A DNA stretch of 64,000 nt from Micractinium sp. NFX-FRZ (GCA_029339195.1 JAPTJF010000286.1:1-64000); one strand, 5' to 3'. Numbered from the stretch's first letter, positions 37,924 to 49,886 are shown. Numbers and translations are program-made. Notes: generated by a model from the sequence alone, not told the origin.

Positions 37924-38448
37924 GCCGGTGGGGGGCTGGCTGCCCAGGAGCGCTCCGACGGCTCCTGCCCCTGCTGCCCTGCCTTGCAACCCATTCTGCT
38001 TTCAGCTGTGGGATTTGAACATAATGTATATATGGGGCTCGTTTGTTTGTGCACTCACGCTAAGTGCATCGTAATATCATCTGTAATTTGAATCAGAGTG
38101 AGCTTGGTGACTGGTGCGGGGTGCGACTCGCCCAGCCAACCTGGCATGCCATGGCAGCCGGCAAGGGGCGGAGATCCCCTGGTTTCTTATGGTGCACCAT
38201 GTCCACGGATTTTCACGATAGGCCACGGCAATGGCATGACGGAATATTGAAAACACAGGTCAGGGCTGCCCCGCTAGCGTGCCGCCGCCGCTTCGCCTTC
38301 CCCACGGCCTCCTGCCTGCCACTTTGTGATCAGCGCGTCTGTGTTCTCGCTCCAGAACCATCGCCCCTACACCCATTCGCCTGGCGAAGCAAAGTGACAT
38401 CTTGGCGCTAAACCAGCCAGGAGGAGCTTACAGCCGTCTGCCTGGGCC
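37924..38448. other. Spacer between RING-CH copies 2 and 3
   Basis: About 525 bases, including the polyadenylation signal of copy 2 at 38082 and the promoter of copy 3. CTTGGCGC at about 38401 resembles an E2F core, with low certainty. Confidence 0.4.
38082..38086 (+). terminator. Possible TGTAA polyadenylation signal of RING-CH copy 2
   Basis: Plus-strand TGTAA about 160 bases past the stop at 37923, the usual algal signal and distance. Confidence 0.45.
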
Positions 38449-39163
38449 ATGTCGGATTGTGAGAGCGAGGGGCCACAGTGCCGCTTCTGCTGGGAAGGGC
38501 CTCGGGCGCCGCCTGTGGGGCTGGCAGACCTGCTGGTGTCGCCGTGCGCCTGCCGGGGCACCCAGTCCCACGTGCACCTCAGGTGGGTGCTGAGTGCATC
38601 ACGCTGGAAGCTGCATCTTCGTGCAGTGAATGCAACGCACCACGGGTGTGAACACAACATGAGGAGGAGATGATTGGTCCTCAGCACGCACAACAAGCGG
38701 GCCTGCCTGTGCGCACCTCACACCCAGGTATCCCACACTTGTTCCTCCACCCCGCAGCTGCCTCCACGCTAGCCAAATGTACAGGCTGCTCAACCGCCAA
38801 GACCCCAGCCGGTGCACCACGTGCAGCGAGCCGTGCGCTGTGGACGCAGCGACCTGGGCGGCGGCGGTTGCGGCAGGCGTTGTCGACCCACACGAGCGGC
38901 GGCGTGTCCAGGTGCATGAAGTGCTGGGGTCACGCGTGAGCTCGGTGCACGAAGCTGCTGCCATGCGCCGGGCACGCCGCTGGGATCTGGCTCTGTTGGC
39001 GGCTGCCGGCGGGCTTGTCAGCACGGCCGCACTGCTCTGCCTGAGTCTTGCCATTAGCAGCGGCAGCGGCAGCAGCAGCAGCAGCAGCAGCAGCACATGC
39101 GAGCCGTTCAGCTGTGGCTTTGCAGACAGCTTCTCGTTTGCTATGCTCGTCCAATCTGCTTGA
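38449..39163 (+). CDS. Short RING-CH protein, C-terminal domain lost
   Basis: Exons 38449-38582 and 38758-39163 give 179 residues, half the length of the intact copies. The finger is complete: C-R-F-C, C-A-C, H-L-S-C, C-T-T-C, with the same intron position. After it come VDPHERR and one hydrophobic segment (LALLAAAGGLVSTAALLCLSLA), then a Ser run and an early stop. The shared tail blocks (LADL, RALW) are missing. It may be a working single-pass ligase or a decaying copy. I found no convincing remnant of the tail in 39164-39700. Confidence 0.75.
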
Positions 39164-40058
39164 TGTCGGCTTGGCATGTGTTGACGACACCCATCACCTC
39201 CTGCACTGTTGCTCCCGATCATGAGGGCCCTAAACCCAGCCCTGTCTTCCTATGGATCCTCTCTGCTCTGCATGAAACCAAACGATTCATCGGTAAACAA
39301 AACTACTCTTCTGCGCCTTCTTCTTGATGCACACTGGACTTTTCATCTCTATATGTGTTGCCACAGGATCTACCTGGGCTGATTTCTCTGGTGGCAGGGA
39401 ATGCATAGGCTGGTGCTTGAGGAGGGGCAGGGCCTGGGCCACTTGCGCACGCTGGCAGGGTCAACTAGCCGGCAGCCCGGCTGTACTGTACTACGGTGCA
39501 GCCCCACTGCAGTGCAGGTGCCGCCACCTGCGGCTGCCGCCGCCCCGTCGCCGGCGCAACAGCGGGCAGTACCATGTGAAGCGATTGCCCAACTGGTGAC
39601 CCTGTGGGGGCTGAGCCCACAGCTTCCCAAGCAGCACACCGCTCGCAGCACACGCCAGCTGCGCAGCCGTGAAATTCACTAGCCCATGTCAAGTTTGCTA
39701 GCCACCAGGGAGCGGCTGGCAGCTCCGTCGTTAACTGCATTTTGGAAGCTGTAAAATGCAACCGAATCCTGATGGCGGCGCTAACGAGAAGGTGGTTCCT
39801 GCACAGCCTGGTGCACCATGGCGTGGCAGGTGCAGTACGCCGGCCGTCCTGCCCAGATGGGCTGGGCGCAGGCGCGCCCTCGGTCAGCTTGCCGCGCTTT
39901 CAACCACGGTCCACTGACCTCCAAAACTCCCATAGACGCATAGTCAGTCAATTAACCTCGCCCCGCTCCGGCAGACGAACCGGCGGGACTCTGCGTGGTC
40001 GCGGGCCACCTTGCGACGGAGCGAGCCCTCCCCTTTCCAACCCATCCATACAAGACTC
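39164..40058. other. Spacer between RING-CH copies 3 and 4
   Basis: About 900 bases. Open frames at 39400-39680 show only vague likeness to the family tail, which I do not count as homology. A plus-strand TGTAA lies at about 39750. No gene is supported. Confidence 0.4.
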
Positions 40059-40580
40059 ATGTCGGCGTGCGGAAGCAACGCTGAGGAGCCGCAGTGCCGC
40101 TTCTGCTGGGAAGGCCCCCAACCCCCGCCGGCGGAGTTGCTGGCGGCGCCCTGCACCTGCCGGGGCACCCAGGCTCATGCACACCTCAGGTTGGCTGCTG
40201 TATATTGCAGACGCATAATCAGAGAGCGGTTGCCGCGTGCACCTAGTAAATGCAGTGTATGTGCACGACAAGCCCGCAGGGAAGATGAGCGGTCTTGTAA
40301 GCTAGGGTTCCTGTCATGGCTGGGCCTCTCACTCCCACACTGCCTCACCCCGCCCCTGATGCCTTGCACCCACCCTATCTGGCAGCTGCCTGCACACCTG
40401 GCAGCTTCACATGGTCCAGGGTTTCCAGGACCCCAGCTGCTGCGGCGTGTGCCGCCACCCCTACCGCGTGCCAGCGGGCGCCTGGCAGGCGGCGGTTGCT
40501 GCGGGCGCCATTTCCGCAGCCGAGCGGCGGCAGGTAGAGGGGCGGCGGCGGGCAGCAACAACAGCTGGTGGCAGTGCAGC

Positions 40581-40636
<56 letters not shown>

Positions 40637-40926
40637 GCGAAGTGGTGCAGCACGCGCCAGCTGGGTTCATCCACCGCACACTCATTGTGCTGGCTGCGGT
40701 GCTGGCTGGCGGCGCAGGGCTGGTTGCGGGCGCCGTTGTGGTCAGCGCAGCAGCCAGCGTCGCTTCTGCAGCTGCCACGTTCTGCAGTGCCGGGATGGTA
40801 CAGCAGGGGCCTGATCCCGCCATACCAGCCCTCCTGCACAGCAGCGCTGCCTGGGCGCAAGAGGCAGCAGCCGCACTGGCAGCGCAGCCGCCATTCCTGC
40901 ACGGTGTGGCAAGCTCTGGTGCTTAG
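40059..40926 (+). CDS. RING-CH protein with polyglutamine, truncated by frameshift
   Basis: Exons 40059-40189 and 40386-40926 give 223 residues. The finger C-R-F-C, C-T-C, H-L-S-C, C-G-V-C is intact and the intron position is conserved. A run of 18 Gln (CAG repeats) follows the AERR segment, then one or two hydrophobic segments and a stop at 40926. Tail-like sequence continues downstream in other frames (next entry). The open part could still make a ligase without the usual tail. Confidence 0.7.
40583..40638 (+). repeat. CAG trinucleotide run encoding polyglutamine
   Basis: About 18 CAG units in the fourth RING-CH copy. No other copy has it. It is pure, so likely young and length-variable. 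Confidence 0.9.
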
Positions 40927-41200
40927 CACTGCTGTAGCACTGGCAGTTGCTAGGCTAAGCAAAGGGTCACATGTGCAAGTTGTCAAACACATGAGTGGCG
41001 CAGGGTGCGCATACCGCTGATTCAGTTGTTGCAGTCGGTAGCGGTATCTGAAGCAGCCCTGGCAGCGATAAAGCAGCCTCAGCGGCTGCCGCCGGAGCGC
41101 GCCCCAAGCAGCCTCCTCATGAGCAGCTGGCTGGCCTGGCAGCAGCGGCGCCCATGTGGTTATGTGTTATGCTGTGCCCCTTGCTCTCCCCAGCCCCATG
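40927..41200 (+). pseudogene. Frameshifted remnant of the RING-CH family tail
   Basis: After the stop at 40926, a different frame reads VLSTAVALAVARL, and from 40993 a third frame reads EWRRVRIPLIQLLQSV and then SEAALAAI. EWRRV followed by LLQ is the family tail motif of the gene at 1087-2397. At least two frame changes are needed to link these pieces, so this part is not translated with the RING finger. Confidence 0.55.
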
Positions 41201-42740
41201 CCACAAACGACCCTGCTGTGCTTGCCTGGCTGGCCAGTGCGCACAGCAGTTCACCGCTACCAAGGCCAAGTGACGCGCTCTTGTCCAACTCGCCAGCAGG
41301 CTGGTTTCGCTTACTACCATGTAAGTGCCCCTACATCTTCCTGTTATCCTGACCTGCTCTCTCCTGCACCGAACCTGCACTAAGGCGCACTGCTGCGATT
41401 CTCTGTTTCGGCTCCTGCTTTCATTTTACACAACACCTCGCATGAGCGCAATCAAGGCACACCGTTGGTGCCAGCAACTGTCCAGTCCACAGCCCAGCGG
41501 CAGGTGTAGCCCCCGCCGCTGCACCTCGCGGCAGGTGCAGGCCCTGCCAAGGAGCAGGGGCCTGGCAGGCTCAGCACCAGGGGCCAGCCACCGCACATCT
41601 GGCCAGCCGCAGCCGCCGCCCGCACCCTCCCGCTCAGCCCCGCGGCAGGTGCAGGCCTTGGCGCAGGTACGGCGCCAGCGGGCAGCCCGTCTCAGGCACC
41701 CAGTATGGGTCGTCTTTCCAGGGCTCCAAATCAGTGTCTGAGGAGGAGGACTCGCCTGCCTCACCAGCTGCCGCTGCCACGGCCCCTGCCTGCCCAGGCA
41801 CTGCCTCCTCTGCCGCGTCAGCCGCCAGCGCTGCCTCCCTGGGAGCTGCAGCCTCCTCGCCTTGCGTCGCCGCCCGGGTGTGGGCGCCGTGCATGCTGTC
41901 GGGCTCGCCAGGGGACTCGCCGCTCGCCGCCTCTGCCTGCACCACATGTGTTGTAGCGGTCCGGGAGGGGTTTGAGGGCTTGCATTCAGGACATCAAGAT
42001 CACATCACTGCGCTGATCAGCACTTGAGGAGCAGATGTTGCGGTGTTGCAGGGCGGTTGGTTGGGTGCGGCGGCAGCCAGGCAAGCACACGGGCGGCTGG
42101 GTTGGGAGGGCTGGCAGGCACGAAGCCCGGTCCCGGGAGGACTGCCGGCATGAAAGGGCACCCTCTTCCCACCTTGTCTGAGGCGTGGGCGGCCGTCCGA
42201 GGCCGGTGCGGCTGCCAGGCGCGCCTGCTGCCCGGCCCTGGGCCCTTGCGGGCACAGGCGGGTCTCAGACCTAACCCACGCTGCGCAGACACAACCTGCA
42301 TTTGGGTGAAAATGTGTGAGGCTCTGATGCAGCACCGTTGTGATCATGGCCTGGACCTGCCGCCGAGTTGCATCTACGGCTGACGGGGCGCGGTAGCAGG
42401 CACAGCATGGGCGGAGGTAGCATTTGACTCCCCTCTTCCTCTTGCACGTCTCGTTTACCGCAGCAACGTTAACGCTGTTAACACTCTCCTTCCTGCCTGC
42501 TCTCACCATCTGAGCCTGCTCTGCTCGACTGCACACTTTGCATCTACACGTCCTGCTGGCACCAAATTAGTATGACGAGAGGTCACAACATCGCAACACA
42601 ACAAGACAGAAAGACACCTGAGCAGACATCCACAGCGGCAGGCGCACCACCAACGGTGAGCCGCAGGTTATTTGGCGCCTGCTTGCCCAGGTGGCACTCA
42701 GCGCCAGTAAACCCACCCACAAAGCTGCCCACGCCTTGCT
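41201..42740 (-). other. Weakly coding intergenic region, possible minus-strand exon at 41634-41945
   Basis: Between the last RING-CH copy and the transporter stop. A minus-strand frame at 41634-41945 reads an Ala/Glu-rich stretch with SSSSDTDLEPW, DDPYWVPETG and LAPYLRQ, preceded by a possible acceptor. A motif read as GLHLPRG recurs nearby at about 41500-41545, like the exon-end copies elsewhere. A second minus-strand frame at 42000-42536 contains a Cys/Arg-rich patch. I cannot assemble a convincing gene; a small unknown gene is possible. Confidence 0.3.
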
Positions 42741-45700
42741 TCACTCGGCGGGGGACGGGAACAGGGAGAGGCGCACTGTGCCAGCGGCCGCACAGGCGAG
42801 GCCGGTAGCCACGAGCAGAGCCCCGCTGGTGTAGCTGCCGCTGAAGAGGGCTACCAAGCCTGGGAGGAAGAGAGCCAGCAGTGCCGCCGTTGTGGCGCCC
42901 AGCAGGCTGCAGCAGGGAGGGCGCAAGTTGGGGAGCACGCAGCAGTGGCATGGCCATCGGACATTAGCTTGTTAGTGCAAGAAGCAATGCACCGTGCCTC
43001 ACTCACCCACTCAAGAGTCTGCTCCTCTCCCCTCTCCACCCCGCCGCACCTGAACATCCCCCACATGCAGTCTGGCCCCCTCCCTGCCGGATGCTGCCTG
43101 CTTTGCTTTTGCTCTGGCCAGAACTGAACTGAGTGCCTCCCCATCTCCCCACGGTAGTCATGGCACACCTGAGCAGCCCCCACAGGGAGGTGACCTGCAG
43201 GGCTGGCCCCCTCGCTGCCCGATGCTGCTTGCTTTGCTTTCACTCTGCCAGAACTGAGTGCCTCCTCATCTCCCCCGCATCTACCCATTACATACCTGAG
43301 CAGCCCCCACAGAGAGGTGACCTGCAGGCTGGCCCACGCCGCGCCCGCCAGCGCCGCCAGCGTCACCAGGAAGAAGCCCAGGCCTGGCAGCAGCGGCTGC
43401 CAGAAGAGGACGCGCCACAGGGAGTCCCTGCAGGGGCGGGGGCGGGGGTGGGGGTGCGCTTGGAGGGTGCGGGGTGGAGAGGGGCAGGCAGGCAGGCAGG
43501 CAGACAGGCAGGCAGGCAGACATCGTGAGGAGGGCACCAGTGGGCGTCCCTGCCCGCCGGTACATCTTGCACCTGCCCCAAACACACAGCTGGTGTTGAA
43601 AGCTGAGCTTCAGCCTTGTCGAGCTGGTGGGTGAAGGCAAGACGTGCCGCCCGCCCGCCCGCCGGGGCCACCCAGCCAGCAGCCCAGCAGTGCATGAGGT
43701 TCCCTCCCCGCCACTTGCCTGAAGGGCGTCACCAGCAGCGGGAAGCCGGCCAGCAGAGAAATGAGGAAGGCGAGGCGTACCAGCAGGAAGGCGCCCCTGC
43801 CTGCGGCCTCTCCAGCCAGGGACACCAGGGCTTTGGGAGTGAACTCGTTGATCGCATTTGCCTGCAGGGTGGGGGCAGATGAGGCGCCCCACAACACTGG
43901 TGTTGCTGCGTGATGCAAGCTTGGCAGAGTGAAACAATTGTACAGCGATAGAAGTGGGGGTGCCCACTGTAGCGCCTGCCTGCATGCAAACCATGCAACA
44001 CTGCGATACAAGCACGGCTGGTGCGCTGTGCCAAAATACGCTGCCACAGCCCACACACCCAGGCGGAAATGGCTGCAGCATGCATGCCCTGGCCACCTCA
44101 CCTGCACGCTGCTCCCAAACAGGGCGCAGCAGCAGGCGCCCAGCAGCCCTGCCAGCACAGAGCAGTACAGAAGGGCAAGCCCGCTGGCGCCGCGTGCGCG
44201 GCTGCGCAGGCGGGCGAAGGGGCGCCGCTGGCGAGACTGTGCCTGGAGCGTCTGTGGGGTGGAACGGGTGCAGTGCAGAGCACAGGTGAGCTGGAGAGGG
44301 GGGCAGTGAGCCTGGGGGCAGGCAGGAGGGAGGCTGGCAGGTGCTGTGCACGAGTACGAGATTCGCAGGGGAAATAACTCGAGGAGTGTGGGTGGTTAAG
44401 AGGCGAGACCGGGTGCTCACACAGGCAGGCGGTGGCTATGCCCTGCATTCCATGCATGTGGGGCAGGGCATATATGTGGTCAGCGCAGCTCGCTGCCTGG
44501 CTTGCCCAGCTCACCACGGGCCTAATGACCAGCAGCACAGGGAGGCTGCGCCCTGGTGTAGCACAGCTTCCCTGCAGCTCCCAAGCCCCACAACTCACCA
44601 CGGGGTGCAGCGCCACCTGGCCCAGCATGGTGACCAGCAGCACAGGCGCCACCGCCACCAGCTCCAGCACCCCAGCAGCCCGGCCACCGCTGCTGCCCCC
44701 GCCCAGCAGGCTCCAGTTAGGCCACACTGGGAGGCCCTGAGTGGCGCCCTGGCTGGCGGCGAGCACGGTGAGTGCCAGGGTGGCGGCAGCTGCCGCACAG
44801 GTGGCGGTCACCGCCAGGGCGCTGGTGGCGGCCAGGCGGGAGAGATCCCTGCAGGCAGAGGTGGCACGGCAGCGCACAGGGTCTTGGACTGAGCTGCTGC
44901 GGTGGTTTCCAGGCCTCCAGTCCAGCCCAGCAAGCCGCTGCGCTGGTGAAAAGGCGACCGGATCGGCCCAGCACGCTTTCACGTGCCCGAATGGGCAAGG
45001 CAGGCAGGTGCTATAGCTTGCCTGAAGAACAGGAGCGGGGCCAGGACCAGCAGCAGCAGCACTCCCAGAGCCGTGGCGCGGTCGCCGCCCCAGTCGCCCA
45101 GCAGGCCGTCTGGCAGGCGGCAGGGGAGGAGAAGGAGAAGGCATGCGGTAGTGGGGTAGAGCAGGCTGGATTTGGCAGAACCAAGTGCGCTGTGAGGCAG
45201 AAGCGCAACCACTGCCTATGCTGCCCTTGCATGTAAAGAGTGCGCTTGCTTTACACTCTGGTCTCTGGCTGCAAGAGGGCCCATGCCGGCTGCTGTTGGA
45301 AAGCAGGCAGCCTTGGCCAGCCTTTAGGCGCCAGCTCACCCGACCCGCTGCCCACGAGGAGATCACCCATCACTAGCAGGCCTGCCGCCATCATGCCTGC
45401 AGTGCAAATAGGTACCCACTGCCACCTTTTTCAGTTTGCACGAGGACTGGGCAAAGCGCAGGGGCGGGGTGGAAAGGCAGCCCGGACGCAACCGCCGGTG
45501 AGTCGCGACCTGCTTGCGCTGGCCCCTCCCCCATACAGGCAGACAGCAGCTACGCACCAAAGCAGTGCAGCGCCAGCGCGGTGTCTGCCAGCAGGGCGCC
45601 AGCAGGGCCCAGCGCAGCGCGTGCCACGTCAGCATAGCAGCTCCAGGGGCGGCCTGCGGGCAAGGGAGGCAGGGCAGGGCAGGGCTGGGCGGGGTGGGGC

Positions 45701-48700
45701 TGGCGGAGACAGAGGGCTATAGTAGCTCAGCAGGCGGCCCTGGGCCTCTCTCACCGGCGCAGGCTCATGGCAACCCCAACAAATGTGTGCATTCTGCAGC
45801 TCTTGCATGCTTGCACCTTGCCCTTGCAGGAGCCACGCCTCCCTGCTTTTCACCTGCCGCTGACCGGGCGCTGACGAGGACGTGGGAGGAGAGGAAGGAG
45901 AGCAGCGTGGCGCCTGCCAGGCTGGCACCGCCCGCCACGAGGCCCATGAGGGCAAAGGCCCGGGGCACCACCACCAGCCCTGCATGGGTTGCAACGTCAA
46001 CTGATCACGTCCCACAGGAAGTGCAGGGTGAATCCTGCGTGCACCTCTCGAAGGGGGGCGGTTTCGATGCACACTCTAGGCAAACTGCCAGGCATCTCGA
46101 CCTGTGCCTCAGGCACTTGATTCTGGGTGGGCAGAGCAACGTGCCAGCTGCTAGCAGCTAGACAGGCGCAGGTGCAGGTGGGCAGGCAGCAAGCGGGCAG
46201 GGCAGGCAAGTAGGAAGGCAGGGCAGGCAGGCAGCCTGTCCCCACCTGCTCCCAGCATGGAAGACGCCAGCAGCGCAGCGCCCACCCACACGCTTCCGCT
46301 GCCGCGCGCTCCGCCAGCGCCCTGCATGCTCATGCTGCTCAGGCTGCCCGCTTCTTCTTCAGTGTCTGCTGTGTCTGCTCCTGCCTCGGAGCCCGCCAGC
46401 AGTGGCAGGCGCAGAGCCTCGCCGCGCTCCTGGTCAGAAAGGGAGGCGTAGGCCTGCAGCCGTAGCCCCAGAAAGGCGGCAGGTCAGTGATTCGGCAGCA
46501 ACCTGAATGGCCGCCTCGGCTCGTTCCTGCCTGGCTAGCTGCCCTCGCATACAAACGCCCATGCACAACCTCAAGCTGTGACCACGCAGAGACCATCTGT
46601 GCCTCCCCACCCCCGCCCCTGGCCACATGCCCCCTCGTCTCCCATCTCACCTCCCGAGGCGACTCAGCCCTGCGAGAGAAGCGCTCCCTCTTCTCCACAA
46701 CCTCGGAAGGCAGCCCTCCGATGCTGCCATAGACGCCGTCAGGGGCAGCGTAGCCAGCAGCCCCGGCCGTCAGAACTGGCGGGAGCGGGGCTGGGAAGGG
46801 GCTGCTGGGGCCGGGGACCGCTGCCGGGCTGGGTGAGACGTCCGGGGAGGTGTTCAGCACAGGCAGCATGTTGAGGCGCTGGTGGGGTGGCTCCTGATCT
46901 CCCTCCTGCCCCACAGGGATGATCTCGTGTGCCGGCACAGGAAGCAGGGCGTTGCGCTGGGGTGACTCCCGACCTGCCCCTGCCTCCTGCCCGGCAGCGC
47001 TGATCTGGGGTACGGGGAGCAGAGTGCTGCGCTGGTGCGCCTCGTGACCTGCCCCCGCCTCCTGCCCGGCAGCGCTGATCTGGCCCCCGGGCAGCAGGTT
47101 GAAGCGCTGGATCGCCTCCACCAACTGGCTGCCAGCGCTGGCCTGGCGCTCACCGCCCTGCCGCAGGCTGGCGCGGGGAGACACCGAAGCTGCCTCTGCC
47201 CCCTGCCCCACACCGCTGATCTGGTGCAAGCCGTCATGCTGCAGGCCGAGGCTGGGGGGCACAGGCGCTGACACAGGGGGTGGCGGCGCCTGGTGCTCCC
47301 AGGGTGAGGAGGGCAGGCCGCGTGGCGACTGCTCAACGTGCTGCGACGGCTGTGAGCGGGGCGACTGCTGCTGGCGCGGCGACTGCTGCTGGGCGTGCGG
47401 CGACTGCTGCTGGTACTCGTGTGAGAGCGGGGAGGGTAAAAACTCTGCAGCTCCCAGGCCCAAGGAGGCGGCACGCTGCGGCCCGCGCTGCAGGCTGCCC
47501 GACGGCTGCCTGTGCGGCGCCAGCAGCAGCTGCGCACTGATGGGGGAGAGGGGCGGGGAGTGGGAGGCGGCCCCTACCAGGGGGTCGTGAATTAGGGAAG
47601 AGGCAACGCCGGCAAAGTAGCTTCCTGAACTGGCCTCCGGGCCTGCCTCGGGCCTCTCTGCCCAGTCCACCTCCCCGCCGGGCTGCGCCCAGCTGCCGTC
47701 GTCCAGCTGGCGCCAGGCGTGCGCGCTGTGCGTGCTCTGCTGCTGGAAAGCGGACGTCATGCTGCCGCTGCCGCCATCCCCGCTGGCGCCACGTGGGCTG
47801 TGCCTGGCCAGGCGGGGCCGGCTGGCGATGGGCTGGGGCAGGGAGTGCAGGGGCGGGGGCCAGGGCCCTCTGATCTCCGTCAGCTGAGGCTCGTTGGCAG
47901 AGGAGGAGTGGGGCAGAAGTGGAGCGGGCACCCCCTGTGAGGCACGTGACTCTGCTGCTGACTCCTCCAGCACAGCAGGCAGAGCGTGCACTGCATGGGC
48001 GGGCGGTAAGGCTGCGCCCTCGAAAGTCACGGCCGCCAGCGGCGCCGTCACGCTCACGGCCAGCCGGCTGCGGCGGTGGGTGGCCGGGAGCCAGCGGGGA
48101 GACAGCTCCTCTGCTGCTGGCTGATGCGGTGCCTGCGCCTGCTGCGCGTGCTGCACCTGCTGCGCCTGCTGTTGTACCTGCTGCTGCTGCCGGGGCGGGG
48201 TAGCCCCCGCCGGCCAGCTGCGCGCCTCTGGCAGACGAGCGGGGGCGGGTGCCGTGGGCGTGATGCCGGGGCTCTGCTGCCAGGGCAGGCGGGACTGGGC
48301 CTCCGCCATCGGGGTGGCGGGGCTGGCAGGGGCGGAGCGCTGCCCAGGTGGGAGCCCAAAGAGGGTCCCCATGGCGGGACCTGCTGGGGAGGTGGCAGGG
48401 GGCAGGCCCTTTGGAGGGCTGCCGGTGGGGCTGGCATGGGGGGCGTGTGGGCCCTCGGGTGAACCATCACGCTGTGGGCGCCCAACAGAAGCGCCAACGG
48501 GCTGCTGTGCCTGCTGTGCTTGCCCTTCTACCTGGCGCTCGCCCGACGCCTGGCTGGCGGGCAGCGCCTGCTGGCTAGCTGCAGCCAGTGCCCCGGTTTG
48601 ATCCCCGCGCTCGCCGTGCCCGGTGGCCTCCCCGGGGCGAGGTGGGGGCGGCACTCTCAGCTGCAAGGGCTGGCCTCTCGGATCTGACAATGGCGTGGTT

Positions 48701-49871
48701 GCAGCTGCAGCTGCGGCTGCCTCTTGGGGGCCAGAGGGCGAGCTCCAGCTGCTGCTGGCGCTGCCCCAGCCGCTGTCGGTGGCAGGCTCGGCTGCCGACC
48801 CCACCGACTCGTACTGGCTGCTGTGCGCGCTGTGCACGCTGTGGTCGTCGCTGCTGCTGGCCTCGCCCTCTGCTGCCTCCTGCTGGTGCAGCTGCCCCTG
48901 CCCCTGCCCCTGCCCCTGCCCCTCTGTGCTGCCTACCACGCTCCCTGGCTGCTGCTGCTGCTGTGCATAGTCGTTCACTAAGCGCCAGCGAGGGCTGGGG
49001 GCTGTGGGGGAGCCGGCTCGAGGGCTGCTTCCCACCATGGGAGAGGGAGGGGCAGTTGAGCCGGGGCGGCTGACGGGCAGCGGCTGCATGTGGATGATCG
49101 CCGCCACCGCCTCCTCCACCTGCGGCGGTAGTTTGCGCGGGGAGGCGAGCAGGCACACGTGTAGCAGGTCAGCCACCTGGCCAGCACAGCCGAGGCTGGC
49201 TGGAGGCAACCTGCCTGAACACACACATTAATGCGCGGCAAACTGCACTGCGACTGAGTGAACGATGCACTGCTGCAGGCACATGCCACCGCTGGCATCC
49301 ACCGCCACGTCCGCCCACGCGGTATGCCGTGCTCACACCAAATTGGCAGTGCCCTTTCCACCCGCACCTGATCAGGCGGCACGTCCAGCACCACCTCCCG
49401 ATGAAAGACTAGGTGTGCAGGGCGGCCGCCCGATCCTCCTGCGGTGTCAAACCCTCCTGCGCCGTGACCCTCGGGGACGCCCGCCGCGGCCGCCGCTTGC
49501 CGCAGCTGCGCCGCAGCCGCAGGCGCGCCAATCTCCAGAAGCCCGGCCTCGGACGCGTCAGAGGCCGTCAGGGAGGGCTGGCGAAGGCTGACATTTGCCG
49601 CTTCTGGCGCTTCTGTGGAGGGCAGCCTCGGAGGGGGGCTGCGGGCTGCACGGGGGGTGTCGACGCTGCTGCCGGGCTGGGAGGGTTTGCCAGATTCCAT
49701 GGAGGCCAAACGTGAGGTCAACGAGGCTGTCTGGTTGGGAAGGGAGATCCGGCCTACACACCCAACTGCCGCCCTGCGCAGCGGGCGCAGCGGCCGTGGC
49801 GCAACATCGCCTCCCGACTGGGCAGCCCCTCCTTCCTGCTGTGCATCTAGCACACAGACCTCTCCTGCCAT
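42741..49871 (-). CDS. AAAP-family amino-acid transporter with about 870-residue disordered N-terminus
   Basis: Twelve exons: 49871-49368, 49176-46651, 46453-46246, 45979-45854, 45653-45558, 45396-45340, 45109-45022, 44848-44599, 44251-44102, 43861-43719, 43427-43296, 42906-42741. They join in phase to about 1,481 residues. The C-terminal 600 have about 11 membrane helices; SSMLGAGGLVVVPRAFALMG matches the first-helix break of AAAP/SLC38 carriers, and YADVARAALG, LLVMGDLLVG and INEFTPKAL follow in the family order. It should move amino acids, perhaps at the vacuole. Ahead lies a Pro/Ser/Gln/Ala-rich region almost wholly in one 2.5-kb exon. Exons 7 and 10 end in GC donors (AG/GCAAG). An alternative is two genes, with the transporter starting inside exon 3, but the shared phase and lack of a stop favour one. 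Confidence 0.8.
43047..43285 (-). repeat. Two intronic copies of the 3' end of transporter exon 11
   Basis: The true border ACCTGAGCAGCCCCCACAGAGAGGTGACCTGCAGGC (43295-43330) recurs nearly intact at about 43168-43205 and decayed at about 43047-43080. The copies share flanks (GCTGCCTGCTTTGCTTTT), so the unit is about 130 bases. Confidence 0.85.
46859..47106 (-). repeat. Tandem 81-bp coding repeat in the transporter N-terminus
   Basis: About three units in frame encode LLPVPQISAAGQEAG followed by variable residues and HQR or PQR; the middle pair is nearest to identical. The unit of about 27 residues has no known fold. Confidence 0.8.
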
Positions 49872-49881
49872 GGCTAGTAGT

Positions 49882-49886
49882 TTACA
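49882..49886 (-). terminator. Possible TGTAA signal of the secreted-protein gene
   Basis: Minus-strand TGTAA about 270 bases past the stop at 50157 and only 11 bases before the transporter ATG. If used, the two transcription units would touch or overlap. Confidence 0.3.

Noticed and set aside
39400..39690. Possible lost tail of the third RING-CH copy
   Set aside because: Only scattered residues resemble the family tail in any frame; there is no block as clear as EWRRV in the fourth copy.
44098..45366. 422-codon minus-strand open frame
   Set aside because: It crosses transporter introns and reads the exons out of frame or only partly in frame. The spliced chain explains the helices better.
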